NCBI GenBank assembly: GCA_017477335.1
Contig: JAFUVY010000015.1
Coordinates: 19,791-83,790, forward strand
DNA from: Bacteroidales bacterium
Lineage (GTDB): Bacteria; Bacteroidota; Bacteroidia; Bacteroidales; UBA932
DNA: 64,000 nt
Direction: 5' to 3'
The notes beneath the pieces are model-generated. The model ran no database searches, had not been told where the DNA came from, and saw nothing but the letters and a program-made list of their open reading frames with translations. Made by a program: the position numbers and the translations under genes. Numbering within the stretch: position 1 is the stretch's first letter; every line of letters begins with the position of its first letter. Positions 9,154-17,498 of this stretch are shown piece after piece.

Positions 9154-9609
9154 TTAATAACCATTTCTCTCCATTTCCCTCCTGACGTCTTTTGCCTTTA
9201 TGGATTCGCGTTTGTCGTATTCGTGTTTACCCTTTGCCAGGGCTATTACAAGCTTTGCATAACCGCCCTCGGAAATAAACAGCCGCACCGCCACTATGGT
9301 GAGGCCCTTTTTCTTGTCCTCCGCCAGAAGGTGACGCAGTTCCCGCCTGTTAAGGAGGAGTTTACGATCCCTCACCGGCTCATGCTGTCCCCAGCTTCCC
9401 CAGTGATACTGGGCTATGTTCATGCCGCGGACATACAGTTCCCCGCCGGAGAAAAAACAGTATGCATCCTGCAGGGAAACCTTTCCCGCACGGATGGATT
9501 TTATCTCCGTACCCACAAGCCGGATACCGGCCGTATAGGTCTCCAGGAACTCGTAATCGTACGAGGCCCGGCGGTTTTTTACCTGTATGCTGCTTTTGGC
9601 TTTTGGCAT
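9154..9609 (-). CDS. smpB: SsrA-binding protein SmpB
   Basis: This 151-residue protein starts MPKAKSSIQVKNRRASYDYE and contains the SmpB signatures AGIRLVGTEIKSIRAGKVSLQDAY and YAKLVIALAKGKHEYDKRES (both described here in full only up to 20 residues) followed by a basic tail that would be ordered on the ribosome. SmpB delivers tmRNA to stalled ribosomes. The frame is open further upstream, but that extension overlaps the divergent miaA gene and is not conserved in type, so the ATG at 9607-9609 is chosen; a TATCTTTG box (9617-9624, minus strand) sits directly before it. The length is typical of the family. Confidence 0.95.
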   Translation of the reverse strand: MPKAKSSIQVKNRRASYDYEFLETYTAGIRLVGTEIKSIRAGKVSLQDAYCFFSGGELYVRGMNIAQYHWGSWGQHEPVRDRKLLLNRRELRHLLAEDKKKGLTIVAVRLFISEGGYAKLVIALAKGKHEYDKRESIKAKDVRREMERNGY

Positions 9610-9616
9610 GGCGTTG

Positions 9617-9624
9617 CAAAGATA
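9617..9624 (-). promoter_or_regulatory. -7 box for smpB
   Basis: TATCTTTG on the minus strand matches TAnnTTTG, eight bases before the smpB ATG, implying a very short leader. No clear TTG is seen at the -33 position. Confidence 0.4.
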
Positions 9625-9630
9625 AGCTTT

Positions 9631-9662
9631 TTTGCGATTTTTTCCAGTATTGGTTAATTTTG
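9631..9662 (+). promoter_or_regulatory. Promoter for miaA
   Basis: TTTG (9631-9634) and TAATTTTG (9655-9662) are separated by 20 bases, a good Bacteroidota promoter. Transcription would begin near 9668, at or just after the first miaA ATG (9667), so either the message is leaderless or a later ATG (9712 or 9721) is used. Confidence 0.5.
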
Positions 9663-9666
9663 CAGC

Positions 9667-10467
9667 ATGAACAGGACAGAGCTTTTGCCGGACAGGCCGG
9701 GAATCCCGCCCATGGCACCCATGCCTGAGCCGGAGCAGATAGACATACCCGCCCTTGCCGATGCCCTGAGCCACGGAGAATACGACCTCGTATGCATCCT
9801 TGGGCCCACGGCGTCCGGAAAAACGCGTTATGCCGTTTCCCTTGCAAAGGCCCTGGGGAATGCGGAAATCCTCTCGGCCGATTCCAGGCAGGTGTACCGG
9901 GGAATGGATATCGGCACAGGAAAGGACCTGGCGGAATACGGGGATGTCCCCTACCACCTTATAGATATAGTCCCCGCCGGGGAAAAATTCAATATCTACC
10001 AGTACCAGGAGGCGTTTGCCGATGCCTGGGACTCTGTCCGCAGACGCGGAGCCGTCCCCGTCCTGTGCGGCGGATCCGGACTTTACATAGAGGCCGTCAC
10101 TCGCGGGTACAAGTTTGACAAGGGAAACGGGCTGCCTCCGGAGAGGCTTCCTCAAAGCGTATATTATTTAGGTACGCTGGTCTCCCGGGAAGAACGCGTC
10201 CGCAGGATAGACGTCCGCCTGGAAGAGAGGCTCCGGGAAGGGCTGGTAGAAGAGGTCCGCGGCCTTCTGGAAAGCGTCAAGGCCGACGACCTAATCTACT
10301 ACGGACTTGAATATAAATTTGTTACGGAATTTATCCTGGGCAAGTACGGCTACCAGGAGATGACAATACGCCTTGGTAACGCCATCCACCAGTTTGCCAA
10401 ACGCCAGATGACCTGGTTCCGCGGCATGGAACGCGACGGTATCAAAATCCATTGGACAAAGCCATGA
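9667..10467 (+). CDS. miaA: tRNA dimethylallyltransferase (short form)
   Basis: This 266-residue protein has the P-loop GPTASGKT at 46-53, the DSRQVYRGMDIGT motif at about 71-83 and the substrate loop HLIDIV. MiaA transfers a dimethylallyl group to A37 of tRNAs reading UNN codons. It is shorter than the roughly 300-residue classical MiaA and lacks most of the tRNA-binding insertion domain, as in one of the two MiaA forms commonly found in Bacteroidales. The first about 40 residues before the P-loop strand are Pro-rich and atypical, and the promoter spacing suggests the real start may be at 9712 or 9721. It overlaps the next gene by four bases (ATGA). Confidence 0.85.
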   Translation: MNRTELLPDRPGIPPMAPMPEPEQIDIPALADALSHGEYDLVCILGPTASGKTRYAVSLAKALGNAEILSADSRQVYRGMDIGTGKDLAEYGDVPYHLIDIVPAGEKFNIYQYQEAFADAWDSVRRRGAVPVLCGGSGLYIEAVTRGYKFDKGNGLPPERLPQSVYYLGTLVSREERVRRIDVRLEERLREGLVEEVRGLLESVKADDLIYYGLEYKFVTEFILGKYGYQEMTIRLGNAIHQFAKRQMTWFRGMERDGIKIHWTKP

Positions 10468-11171
10468 GTATCTACAGAAGTTTATCGGAACGGGAATTTG
10501 AAGACATCCGGCAGAGGATACTGCTGGAGGACAATCACATAATTGTATTCAACAAAAAGGTTGGAGAGATTGTGCAGGGAGACAAGACGGGGGACGAACC
10601 GCTTGGGGAGACTCTCAAGGCCTTTGTGGCGCAGAGGGACGGAAAGCCCGGACAGGTGTTCATGGGCGTACCGCACCGCCTGGACAGGCCGGTTGCGGGA
10701 GTGGTCCTCTTTGCAAAGACTTCCAAGGCCCTGGAAAGGCTGAACGCCATGCTCCGTGACGGAGAGATTCACAAAACCTACTGGGCCCTCACGGGAAGCC
10801 GCCCGCCCAAGGATAGCGATACCCTTACGGACTATCTTGTGAGAAACGAAAAGCAGAACAAGTCCTACATAACGGGGAAAAGCGCATCGGCCAAGGAAGC
10901 CCGGCTTAAATATACCCTTATCCAGACCACGGAAAGATATTTCCTCCTGGAGGTGGAGCTGTTTACGGGCAGGCACCATCAGATACGCTGCCAGCTTGCA
11001 GGGATGGGCTGCCCCATCAAGGGAGACCTCAAGTACGGCGCACCCCGCTCCAATCCGGACGGAGGAATCAGCCTTCTTGCCAGGCGGATACAGTTTGTCC
11101 ACCCGGTCAAAAAGACGCAGGTGGACATTACCGCTCCGGTCCCTTCCTCGTGGAAGGGCGTATCGGACTAA
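10464..11171 (+). CDS. RluA-family pseudouridine synthase
   Basis: The 235-residue protein carries the RluA signature [13 protein letters not shown], with the catalytic Asp in HRLD, and the C-terminal [11 protein letters not shown] segment that contacts RNA. It converts a uridine in rRNA or tRNA to pseudouridine; the exact site cannot be told. There is no S4 domain, as in RluA/TruC-like short members. The start is taken at the ATG overlapping the miaA stop (ATGA), which implies translational coupling; a TTG 12 bases upstream is less likely. It ends 3 bases into the convergent metK gene. Confidence 0.9.
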   Translation: MSIYRSLSEREFEDIRQRILLEDNHIIVFNKKVGEIVQGDKTGDEPLGETLKAFVAQRDGKPGQVFMGVPHRLDRPVAGVVLFAKTSKALERLNAMLRDGEIHKTYWALTGSRPPKDSDTLTDYLVRNEKQNKSYITGKSASAKEARLKYTLIQTTERYFLLEVELFTGRHHQIRCQLAGMGCPIKGDLKYGAPRSNPDGGISLLARRIQFVHPVKKTQVDITAPVPSSWKGVSD

Positions 11172-12475
11172 AGCCCGAAGGCTTCCTTCACAGCAGGCAC
11201 GCTGTCCAGAAGCTCCCAGCCAAAGAATTGCACAATACGGTCCCGTCCCTGGACGCGGACTGTTTTTGTATAAGGTTTGCGGCCCATGTGGCCATAGGCT
11301 GCGGTGGGGGCGAAGATGGGATTCTTGAGACCGAACTTACGCACGATGGCCGCGGGCCTGAGGTCAAAGATTTCTTCCACCTTGCGGGCGATTTCCCCGT
11401 CGGAGAGGCCTGAGGCGGCGGTTCCGTAGGTATCCACGAACACGCTCACGGGCTTTGCCACGCCAATGGCATAGGCCAGCTGGACCAGGCATTCGTCGGC
11501 CACGCCGGCGGCAACCAGGTTCTTGGCTATGTAGCGGGCGGCATAGGCGGCGCTGCGGTCCACCTTGGAGGAGTCCTTTCCGGAGAAAGCTCCGCCGCCG
11601 TGGGCACCCTTGCCTCCGTAGGTATCCACGATTATCTTCCGGCCGGTAAGGCCGGTATCCCCGTGGGGGCCGCCAATGACAAACTTGCCGGTGGGGTTCA
11701 CGTGAAGGATGAATTCCCCGAACAGCGCGGCTGTTTCTGCGGGCAGGGATGCCTTGAGCTCCGGGATAAGGATGTTTTCCACATCCTCGCGGATTTTTGC
11801 CTGCATGGCGGCGTCAACCGTTGCCTGGCCATACTGGGCGACAGCCTCCTCATAAGTCATCCGGCCCAGGGAGTCGGGGACAAATTCGTCGTGCTGGGTG
11901 CTCAGGACTATGGTGTGTACCTTTACTGGACGGCCGCTTTCCCCGTCATATTCAATGGTGAACTGGCTCTTTGCGTCCGGACGCAGGTAGGGCATCAGGG
12001 CAAGGCGGTTGTGGCGGATATCGGCAAGGATTTCCAGGATTTTGTGGCTCAGGTAAAGGGGCAGAGGCATATAGTCCTCCGTGTCGCGGCAGGCATAGCC
12101 GAACATCATGCCCTGGTCCCCGGCCCCCTGGTCGTCGGCCGATGCACGCTCCACGCCGCGGTTGATGTCCGGAGACTGCTCGTGAAGGGCGCTCAGGACA
12201 CCGCAGCTGGAGGCATCGAACATGTAATCGGCCTTGGTGTATCCTATGCGGCGGATGGTGTCGCGGACCGTGTTCTGGATGTCCACGTAGGCTTCGGCCT
12301 TGACCTCGCCCATGACCACCACCATTCCGGTGGAACAGAAGGATTCGCAGGCCACCTTTGCCTCGGGGTCCTGCTTCAGGAATTCGTCCAGGATGGCGTC
12401 AGAAATCTGATCCGCCACTTTGTCGGGGTGTCCCTCGGACACTGATTCCGACGTGAAAAGGTAATTTTTTAGCAT
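11168..12475 (-). CDS. metK: S-adenosylmethionine synthetase
   Basis: The 435-residue enzyme makes S-adenosylmethionine from methionine and ATP. Visible signatures are [18 protein letters not shown] near the N-terminus (metal and ATP contacts), the [17 protein letters not shown] motif, the [13 protein letters not shown] stretch and the P-loop-like [19 protein letters not shown]. The length matches Bacteroidota MetK. The ATG at 12473-12475 puts the conserved [11 protein letters not shown] at residue 6; the longer in-frame start is rejected. It follows trpB on the same strand but has its own -7 box overlapping the end of trpB. Confidence 0.97.
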   Translation of the reverse strand: MLKNYLFTSESVSEGHPDKVADQISDAILDEFLKQDPEAKVACESFCSTGMVVVMGEVKAEAYVDIQNTVRDTIRRIGYTKADYMFDASSCGVLSALHEQSPDINRGVERASADDQGAGDQGMMFGYACRDTEDYMPLPLYLSHKILEILADIRHNRLALMPYLRPDAKSQFTIEYDGESGRPVKVHTIVLSTQHDEFVPDSLGRMTYEEAVAQYGQATVDAAMQAKIREDVENILIPELKASLPAETAALFGEFILHVNPTGKFVIGGPHGDTGLTGRKIIVDTYGGKGAHGGGAFSGKDSSKVDRSAAYAARYIAKNLVAAGVADECLVQLAYAIGVAKPVSVFVDTYGTAASGLSDGEIARKVEEIFDLRPAAIVRKFGLKNPIFAPTAAYGHMGRKPYTKTVRVQGRDRIVQFFGWELLDSVPAVKEAFGL

Positions 12476-12486
12476 TTTTTCTCTTT

Positions 12487-12522
12487 CCGGTGGTTGCAAG
12501 TAATCGTAAATCCGTCCACCGG
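12487..12522 (-). promoter_or_regulatory. Leader hairpin upstream of metK
   Basis: CCGGTGG (12487-12493) and CCACCGG (12516-12522) form a perfect 7-bp stem with a 22-base loop in the short metK leader, directly before the GGAAAGAG region that could act as ribosome-binding site. It could influence translation, but it lacks the core of any SAM riboswitch I know. Confidence 0.35.
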
Positions 12523-12527
12523 GGCCG

Positions 12528-12535
12528 CAAAGGTA
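12528..12535 (-). promoter_or_regulatory. -7 box for metK
   Basis: TACCTTTG on the minus strand matches TAnnTTTG, about 52 bases before the metK start codon. There is no good -33 TTG. Confidence 0.4.
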
Positions 12536-12546
12536 AGAAATAATTT

Positions 12547-13908
12547 TTAATTAAGTTCGTCGGCAGACTTTATAAAGCCGGCAAGGTCCTCGTCGGAAAC
12601 ATGGTAATTCTGCATTTCTCCGGAGAAATATTTGTCGTAGGAGGCCATATCCACGAATCCGTGACCGGAAAGGCAGAACAGGATGGTCTTGGGTTCACCG
12701 GTTTCCTTGCACTTTTCCGCTTCCTTAATGGTTGCGGCAATGGCGTGGCAGCTTTCCGGAGCGGGGATGATGCCCTCCGTACGGGCAAACAGCACGCCGG
12801 CCTTGAAGGAATCCAGCTGCTCTATGTCCATGGCCTCCATATAGCCGTCTTTCATGAGCTGGGAAAGCATTACGCCGGCACCGTGGTAGCGCAGTCCGCC
12901 GGCATGGATGGAAGCGGGTTTGAAGCTGTGGCCAAGGGTGTACATGGGAAGGAGCGGAGTCATGCCGGCTTCGTCGCCAAAGTCATATTCAAATTTGCCG
13001 CGGGTGAGCTTGGGGCAGGAACAGGGTTCTGCCGCGATGAAGCGGGTATTGCGGGTGCCGTCCATGTTGTGACGCATGAAGGGCAGGGCAATGCCGCAGA
13101 AGTTGGAGCCGCCGCCAAAGCAGGCTATCACAGTGTCCGGATACTCCCCGGCCAGGGCCATCTGCTTTTCCGCCTCCAGGCCGATAACGCTCTGGTGCAT
13201 ACATACGTGGTTCATCACGGAGCCGAGGGCGTACTTGCAGTTGGGAGTGGTCATGGCCAGTTCTATAGCCTCTGAAATGGCGCAGCCAAGAGAACCGCGG
13301 TCATTGGGGTTGCGGGTAAGGATGTCCTTCCCGGCCCTTGTGGACATGGAGGGAGAAGGAGTCACCGTGGCCCCGAAAGCCTGCATGATGGAGCGGCGGA
13401 ATGGCTTCTGCTCATAGCTCACCTTTACCATATAGACGGCGCAGTCAATGCCGAACTTGCTTGTGGCATAGCTGAGGGCGCCGCCCCACTGGCCGGCTCC
13501 GGTTTCCGTGGTAAGGTTGGTGATTCCCTGATTCTTGGCATACCATGCCTGGGCGATGGCGGAATTAAGTTTGTGGCTACCCGCCGGAGACACGCTCTCA
13601 TTCTTATAATATATATGCGCGGGAGTCCCAAGGGCCGCCTCCAGTTCATAGGCCCTCACCAGCGGAGTGCAGCGGTATGCGGCATACTGTTCACGCACCG
13701 GTTCGGGGATGGGAATCCAGACATCCGTCTGATTGAGTTCCTGACGTGCACACTCCTCGCAGAAGATGGGATACAGGTCCTCCGGCCTGAGCGGAGCCTT
13801 GGTCTGTGGATGCAAAAAAGGCAGCGGCTTGTTGGGCATAACGGCCTGCATGTTGAAATAGTGCGTGGGAATCTCCGATTCCGGAAGCATGAATTTTTTC
13901 TGTCTCAT
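12547..13908 (-). CDS. trpB: Tryptophan synthase beta chain, TrpB2 type
   Basis: The 453-residue protein is a PLP enzyme joining indole and serine. The PLP lysine lies in [11 protein letters not shown], the phosphate-binding loop is CFGGGSNF, and [10 protein letters not shown] and [10 protein letters not shown] are also typical. The long N-terminal region ([14 protein letters not shown] and later [11 protein letters not shown]) and the total length mark it as TrpB2, a class usually found outside the trp operon that does not pair with TrpA in the usual way. No trpA or other trp genes are nearby. The start is the ATG at 13906-13908, only 18 bases after a strong terminator, and no promoter box is visible between them. 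Confidence 0.95.
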   Translation of the reverse strand: MRQKKFMLPESEIPTHYFNMQAVMPNKPLPFLHPQTKAPLRPEDLYPIFCEECARQELNQTDVWIPIPEPVREQYAAYRCTPLVRAYELEAALGTPAHIYYKNESVSPAGSHKLNSAIAQAWYAKNQGITNLTTETGAGQWGGALSYATSKFGIDCAVYMVKVSYEQKPFRRSIMQAFGATVTPSPSMSTRAGKDILTRNPNDRGSLGCAISEAIELAMTTPNCKYALGSVMNHVCMHQSVIGLEAEKQMALAGEYPDTVIACFGGGSNFCGIALPFMRHNMDGTRNTRFIAAEPCSCPKLTRGKFEYDFGDEAGMTPLLPMYTLGHSFKPASIHAGGLRYHGAGVMLSQLMKDGYMEAMDIEQLDSFKAGVLFARTEGIIPAPESCHAIAATIKEAEKCKETGEPKTILFCLSGHGFVDMASYDKYFSGEMQNYHVSDEDLAGFIKSADELN

Positions 13909-13925
13909 AACTATACTGTGTTTGT

Positions 13926-13963
13926 AAAAAAAATGAGGCCTGCAAGCTATCCGGCAGGCCTCA
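13926..13963 (-). terminator. Strong intrinsic terminator between frdC and trpB
   Basis: A perfect 10-bp stem, tgaggcctgc (13934-13943) with gcaggcctca (13954-13963), and a 10-base loop are followed on the minus strand by eight U residues (13926-13933). It ends transcripts of the cytochrome b gene just before trpB. Confidence 0.85.
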
Positions 13964-13993
13964 TAGTACATTCCTTTCAATTAATTGCACCCG

Positions 13994-14755
13994 TTAAAAC
14001 TTTGCAAGGAGGGGTGCCGTGTACTGGGCCGATGCCGTGGTGAAGTTTGCCTCTATAAAAGCGTTCACAGCAGCGCATACGAAAAGACCTACGATAACGG
14101 CGGCAACAACAATACCGATTACCTTGGTCCGCTTCTGCCACTTCTTGTTGCTCCAACCGATGGTCTGGAACATGCTCCAGAAGCCGTGCTCAAGATGCAG
14201 GAAGATTGCGCAGAACCACACCAGGTAAAGGGCCAGGACCCACCAGTGACGGAAGGTAGAGAGAAGGAGGAAATAAGGATTCTCGGCTTCTCCGCCCATG
14301 AACTCCTGAAGCTGCATCTTGGCCCAGAAATGAGTAAGGTGGAAGGCCAGGAAGCCCAGGATGATGATACCCAGGACAAACATATTCTTTGCAGCCCAGC
14401 TGTCGTTCTTTGCCTTGGAAGCGACCTCGTAACGCTTGACGCCGCCGCGGCGGGAGAAATTCTGTACGCTGAGCCAAACACCGTAGCCGATATGGACCAT
14501 GATGCCCAGTGCAAGGATGGGAACCATGATGTCAATCACGGGAGAGGACATGAAGTCGCAGCCAAGCTGGAACCATCCGTCTCCGTGGGTATAAGGGTGG
14601 GCGTCTTCTGCCACCTTGCCGAACACTCCGCGGGCAGAGTCAATTACAGAGAAAAAATTAATGGTGCCGTGCAGCAGCAGGAATATGATGAGGAAGGCTC
14701 CGCTGATGCTCTGGATAAACTTCTTGCCGATTGAAGATGTCAGAAAATTTGCCAT
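13994..14755 (-). CDS. frdC: Fumarate reductase/succinate dehydrogenase cytochrome b subunit
   Basis: The 253-residue membrane protein has about five transmembrane helices (around 15-35, 75-100, 125-145, 170-195 and 215-240) and several His residues placed for di-haem binding, including LLHGTINFF, MVHIGYGVW, LAFHLTHFWA and FLHLEHGFW. This is the Bacteroidota type of membrane anchor that links quinol oxidation to fumarate reduction. The flavoprotein and iron-sulfur subunits normally follow it, but here a terminator and trpB come next, so frdA and frdB must be elsewhere or missing. It has its own promoter overlapping that of pyrH. Confidence 0.92.
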   Translation of the reverse strand: MANFLTSSIGKKFIQSISGAFLIIFLLLHGTINFFSVIDSARGVFGKVAEDAHPYTHGDGWFQLGCDFMSSPVIDIMVPILALGIMVHIGYGVWLSVQNFSRRGGVKRYEVASKAKNDSWAAKNMFVLGIIILGFLAFHLTHFWAKMQLQEFMGGEAENPYFLLLSTFRHWWVLALYLVWFCAIFLHLEHGFWSMFQTIGWSNKKWQKRTKVIGIVVAAVIVGLFVCAAVNAFIEANFTTASAQYTAPLLAKF

Positions 14756-14797
14756 GTTAAGTTAACTGTACGTTTATTCGTTATTGGTTCAAACATG

Positions 14798-14828
14798 CAA
14801 ATATAAATCTTTCTTGGAAGTTTCCCAA
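14798..14828 (-). promoter_or_regulatory. Promoter for frdC
   Basis: On the minus strand TATATTTG (14798-14805) and TTG (14826-14828) are 20 bases apart. It overlaps the divergent pyrH promoter almost completely. Confidence 0.6.
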
Positions 14829-14844
14829 CAAATCGGTACTTTTG
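14814..14844 (+). promoter_or_regulatory. Promoter for pyrH
   Basis: TTG (14814-14816) and TACTTTTG (14837-14844) are 20 bases apart and precede the pyrH ATG (14866) by a short AT-rich leader. The site interlocks with the opposite frdC promoter. Confidence 0.6.
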
Positions 14845-14865
14845 TTAAATCAAATTTTGTTAAAA

Positions 14866-15570
14866 ATGTACAAAAGAGTATTGCTTAAGCTCAGCGGAGA
14901 GAGCCTCGGAGGCCCCGCAGGAAAAGGTCTTGACACAGCCTGGCTGGAGGCCTATGCAAAAGAAATAGCCGCAGCCGCAAAGGCCGGCATGCAGATAGCC
15001 ATAGTCAACGGCGGAGGAAATATCTTCCGCGGCCTGCAGGGCGTGGGCAAGGGTTTCGACCGCGTGGACGGCGACAAGATGGGAATGCTTGCAACCGTTA
15101 TCAACTCCCTGGCTCTGAGCATGTTCATAAAGGCCGAGGGCGTGGATGCGGTGGTCTTCACCTCCACCCCCATGGAGCCCCACGCAAAGTACTACATGAG
15201 GGACGATGCAGTGGCGGTCCTGGAACGCGGCGGCGTGGCACTCATAGCCGGCGGAACAGGCAATCCTTTCTTTACCACGGACTCCGGAGCCGCCCTCAGG
15301 GCTCTTGAAATAGGGGCCGACGCCCTCCTTAAAGGCACGCGCGTTGACGGCGTTTACACCGCAGACCCTGAAAAAGACCCGAATGCAGTGAAATACGACA
15401 GCCTGTCCTTTGACGAGGCCATATCCAAACATCTGAAAGTGATGGACCAGACCGCCTATGCCCTCTGCCAGGACGGCAACATGCCCATCATAGTCTTTGA
15501 CATGAACGCTTCCGGCAACCTCACCCGCCTCCTTGCAGGCGAGAAAGTAGGCACCCTGGTCCACCCGTAA
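14866..15570 (+). CDS. pyrH: UMP kinase
   Basis: The 234-residue amino-acid-kinase-fold enzyme phosphorylates UMP to UDP. It begins MYKRVLLKLSGESLGGPAGK, contains the nucleotide loop NGGGNIFRG, and ends with GTRVDGVYTADPEKDP and NMPIIVFDMN, all UMP-kinase signatures. The ATG at 14866 is preferred over an in-frame start 24 bases upstream because it places the conserved KLSGE motif at the usual position and lies in a typical AT-rich Bacteroidota leader. The gene is monocistronic; its stop lies 6 bases from the convergent M23-domain gene. Confidence 0.96.
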   Translation: MYKRVLLKLSGESLGGPAGKGLDTAWLEAYAKEIAAAAKAGMQIAIVNGGGNIFRGLQGVGKGFDRVDGDKMGMLATVINSLALSMFIKAEGVDAVVFTSTPMEPHAKYYMRDDAVAVLERGGVALIAGGTGNPFFTTDSGAALRALEIGADALLKGTRVDGVYTADPEKDPNAVKYDSLSFDEAISKHLKVMDQTAYALCQDGNMPIIVFDMNASGNLTRLLAGEKVGTLVHP

Positions 15571-15576
15571 CGGGCA

Positions 15577-16476
15577 TCAGTCCATGGCCTGGGTGGTGGA
15601 AGCGGACAGATAAAGCAATTTTGAGTACTCTTCCGGCGTAATACTGGCAAAGAGGTGATTCACCGGGTCCAGGACTACACTGTCCCTATAGACTTCGTAG
15701 TGAAGGTGCGGTGCGGACACGGAAGGCGTTATGCCTACGGTTCCTATCCGCTGGCCCTGCTTTACATGTTTCCCGCGTGAAGTAAATACGTCTCCAAGAA
15801 GGCAGTAGCGGGTTTTGTAGCCGTTGCCGTGGTCAATTTCCACCGTGTTGCCAAGCCCGCGGTGGGTACGGGTGACGGAGCAGACCACTCCGTTTGCCGC
15901 CGCATAGACGGGCGTACCCTGGGGGGCTATGAGGTCCAGGCCGTCGTGCCGGAGTTCAAGGCCGTGGACGGGATTGTGCTTCTGCCCCACGGAGGCGCCG
16001 GTCTGGACGTAAGACAGGTTCTCCAGCGGGCGGGTGAGGGGCGGGATGGAATCGGCCCGGGAGGAGAGGAGGGCGAAGATGTCGGCAAAGCGGCGGTCCA
16101 CGCTTGCGGCTTTTTCCAGGACCTTGCCGGCGGTGGTTTCGGCCGATGCCAGGTAGAAACTCTCCGACAGGGAATCACTGTCCGCTATGATTTCCGCGGC
16201 GGTGACATTGTCCAGTGACGGGGCCTTGGCAGAGAAGAGGGTTTCGTAGATGGAACCGTCCTTTTCCACCAGACCGTCAATCACGTCTTCTATAAGTTCC
16301 TCACGCTCGGACATTTCCTTGAACATGGAGGCATAAAGACGGTTTTCCCTTGCAAGGCGGCTTTCCTCCGCCGTGGAGAAAAACAGGGCGAAGAGGGCAT
16401 AAAACAAAATCGCAAACGCCAGGGAGAAAACCAGGTAGCGGAGCACCGCCGATACCATTTTGGGAAACTTCGCCAT
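15577..16476 (-). CDS. Membrane-anchored LytM/M23 domain protein lacking one catalytic His
   Basis: The 299-residue protein has one N-terminal membrane segment (about 8-32), a helical, probably coiled-coil region (about 35-160) and a C-terminal LytM/M23 domain. The zinc ligands are kept: His and Asp in LRHDGLDL and the His pair in APHLHYEV. The His of the usual RYAHL motif is replaced (RYCLLGD), so peptidoglycan cleavage may be lost, as in LytM factors that act as amidase activators. Its start overlaps the stop of the paralogous upstream gene by one base, so the two are cotranscribed and probably work together at the cell envelope. Confidence 0.88.
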   Translation of the reverse strand: MAKFPKMVSAVLRYLVFSLAFAILFYALFALFFSTAEESRLARENRLYASMFKEMSEREELIEDVIDGLVEKDGSIYETLFSAKAPSLDNVTAAEIIADSDSLSESFYLASAETTAGKVLEKAASVDRRFADIFALLSSRADSIPPLTRPLENLSYVQTGASVGQKHNPVHGLELRHDGLDLIAPQGTPVYAAANGVVCSVTRTHRGLGNTVEIDHGNGYKTRYCLLGDVFTSRGKHVKQGQRIGTVGITPSVSAPHLHYEVYRDSVVLDPVNHLFASITPEEYSKLLYLSASTTQAMD

Positions 16477-17429
16477 TACTTTTCCGGCCTCCTTACCAGT
16501 GCTTTGTAGTCCTCCGGAGAAAGGTCCAGGTCCATGTAATATGCGGGATTCACAAAGTCCTTGCGGTACAGCACCTCGTAATGGAGGTGAGCTCCGGTAA
16601 CCCTGCCGCTCCTGCCGCTGAGACCGATGAAGTCTCCCCTCGTGAGACGGTCACCTTCCTGGACGTCAATTCTGGACATGTGCGCATAACGGGTGCGGTA
16701 ACCGAAGCCGTGATCCACGATGACGTGGTTTCCGTAGCCTTTTCTTTCATGGGCCACTTTTGTTACAACGCCGTCTCCGGTAACGTAGATTGGATTGCCC
16801 ACCTTACAGGAAAAGTCCATTCCGGTGTGACGCTTGCGCCGGCCGTTGAGAGGGTCGGCCCTGTAGCCGAAGGGACTGGACATCCTGTACGTTGAGCGGT
16901 CCGTGCTTATGGGCGATATAGCCGGGATGTGCGCCGCAAGGTCACCGGCCGACTGCTGCAGGAGGGAGATATCGTCAAAGGATTTGGACTGGATGTAGGC
17001 CCGCTTTTCCAGCACGTCCAGCTGTCCGTTGAGTTTCTTGAGGGCGGTTCCTTCCAGATTCTGGTGGCGGCCGATGTCTCCCAGACCGGAGAGGCGGACT
17101 TCCCGGGGGATTTCGTCCATGCCGTAAACCGAGCGGTAGATCTTGTCGTCCCTGACCTCCAGCATGGAGAGCATGTCGCCGCTGCGGGCCATGCGACCGG
17201 AGAGGCGGTCGGCCCGGATGTTCCAATCGGCATTCTGCCTGCGGAGGATGGCGGTCTTGGGAAGTTCCAGCCCGGGGGCGGTTACGTTTACCCACAGGAA
17301 GAGCAGGAAAAACACAAGCCCGCCGGCCATTACGGCAAGCAGTTGTCCCGCCGTATGGTTTCCCCTCTCACGGATTTCTGCCATGAGCGTGCTGGGATTC
17401 AGTTCGTACCTGTCCTTTTTTGATGCCAT
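16476..17429 (-). CDS. Membrane-anchored M23 metallopeptidase
   Basis: The 317-residue protein has a cytoplasmic N-terminus, one membrane helix (about 25-50), a helical linker (about 60-170) and a complete M23 domain: HTGMDF (zinc His and Asp), RYAHMS (catalytic His) and AHLHYEV (His-x-His). It should cut peptide cross-bridges or stem peptides of peptidoglycan in the periplasm. It is divergent from alaS, an arrangement known in many Bacteroidota, and is followed by a paralogue with a changed active site. Family-typical size; start ATG chosen because it begins with a normal MASKKDRYELNP tail before the membrane helix. Confidence 0.93.
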   Translation of the reverse strand: MASKKDRYELNPSTLMAEIRERGNHTAGQLLAVMAGGLVFFLLFLWVNVTAPGLELPKTAILRRQNADWNIRADRLSGRMARSGDMLSMLEVRDDKIYRSVYGMDEIPREVRLSGLGDIGRHQNLEGTALKKLNGQLDVLEKRAYIQSKSFDDISLLQQSAGDLAAHIPAISPISTDRSTYRMSSPFGYRADPLNGRRKRHTGMDFSCKVGNPIYVTGDGVVTKVAHERKGYGNHVIVDHGFGYRTRYAHMSRIDVQEGDRLTRGDFIGLSGRSGRVTGAHLHYEVLYRKDFVNPAYYMDLDLSPEDYKALVRRPEK

Positions 17430-17456
17430 TCCTGCAAATATAAGGATTTTTTTGAC

Positions 17457-17464
17457 TATTTTTG
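17457..17464 (+). promoter_or_regulatory. -7 box for alaS
   Basis: TATTTTTG matches TAnnTTTG, 34 bases before the alaS ATG. No clear -33 TTG is present at the expected distance. Confidence 0.45.
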
Positions 17465-17498
17465 CAGGCTATTGTGACTATAAAGAATATAAGACTAT

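Noticed and set aside
12487-12535. SAM riboswitch upstream of metK
   Set aside because: The leader is only about 50 bases with a single 7-bp hairpin; none of the SAM riboswitch cores I know fits.
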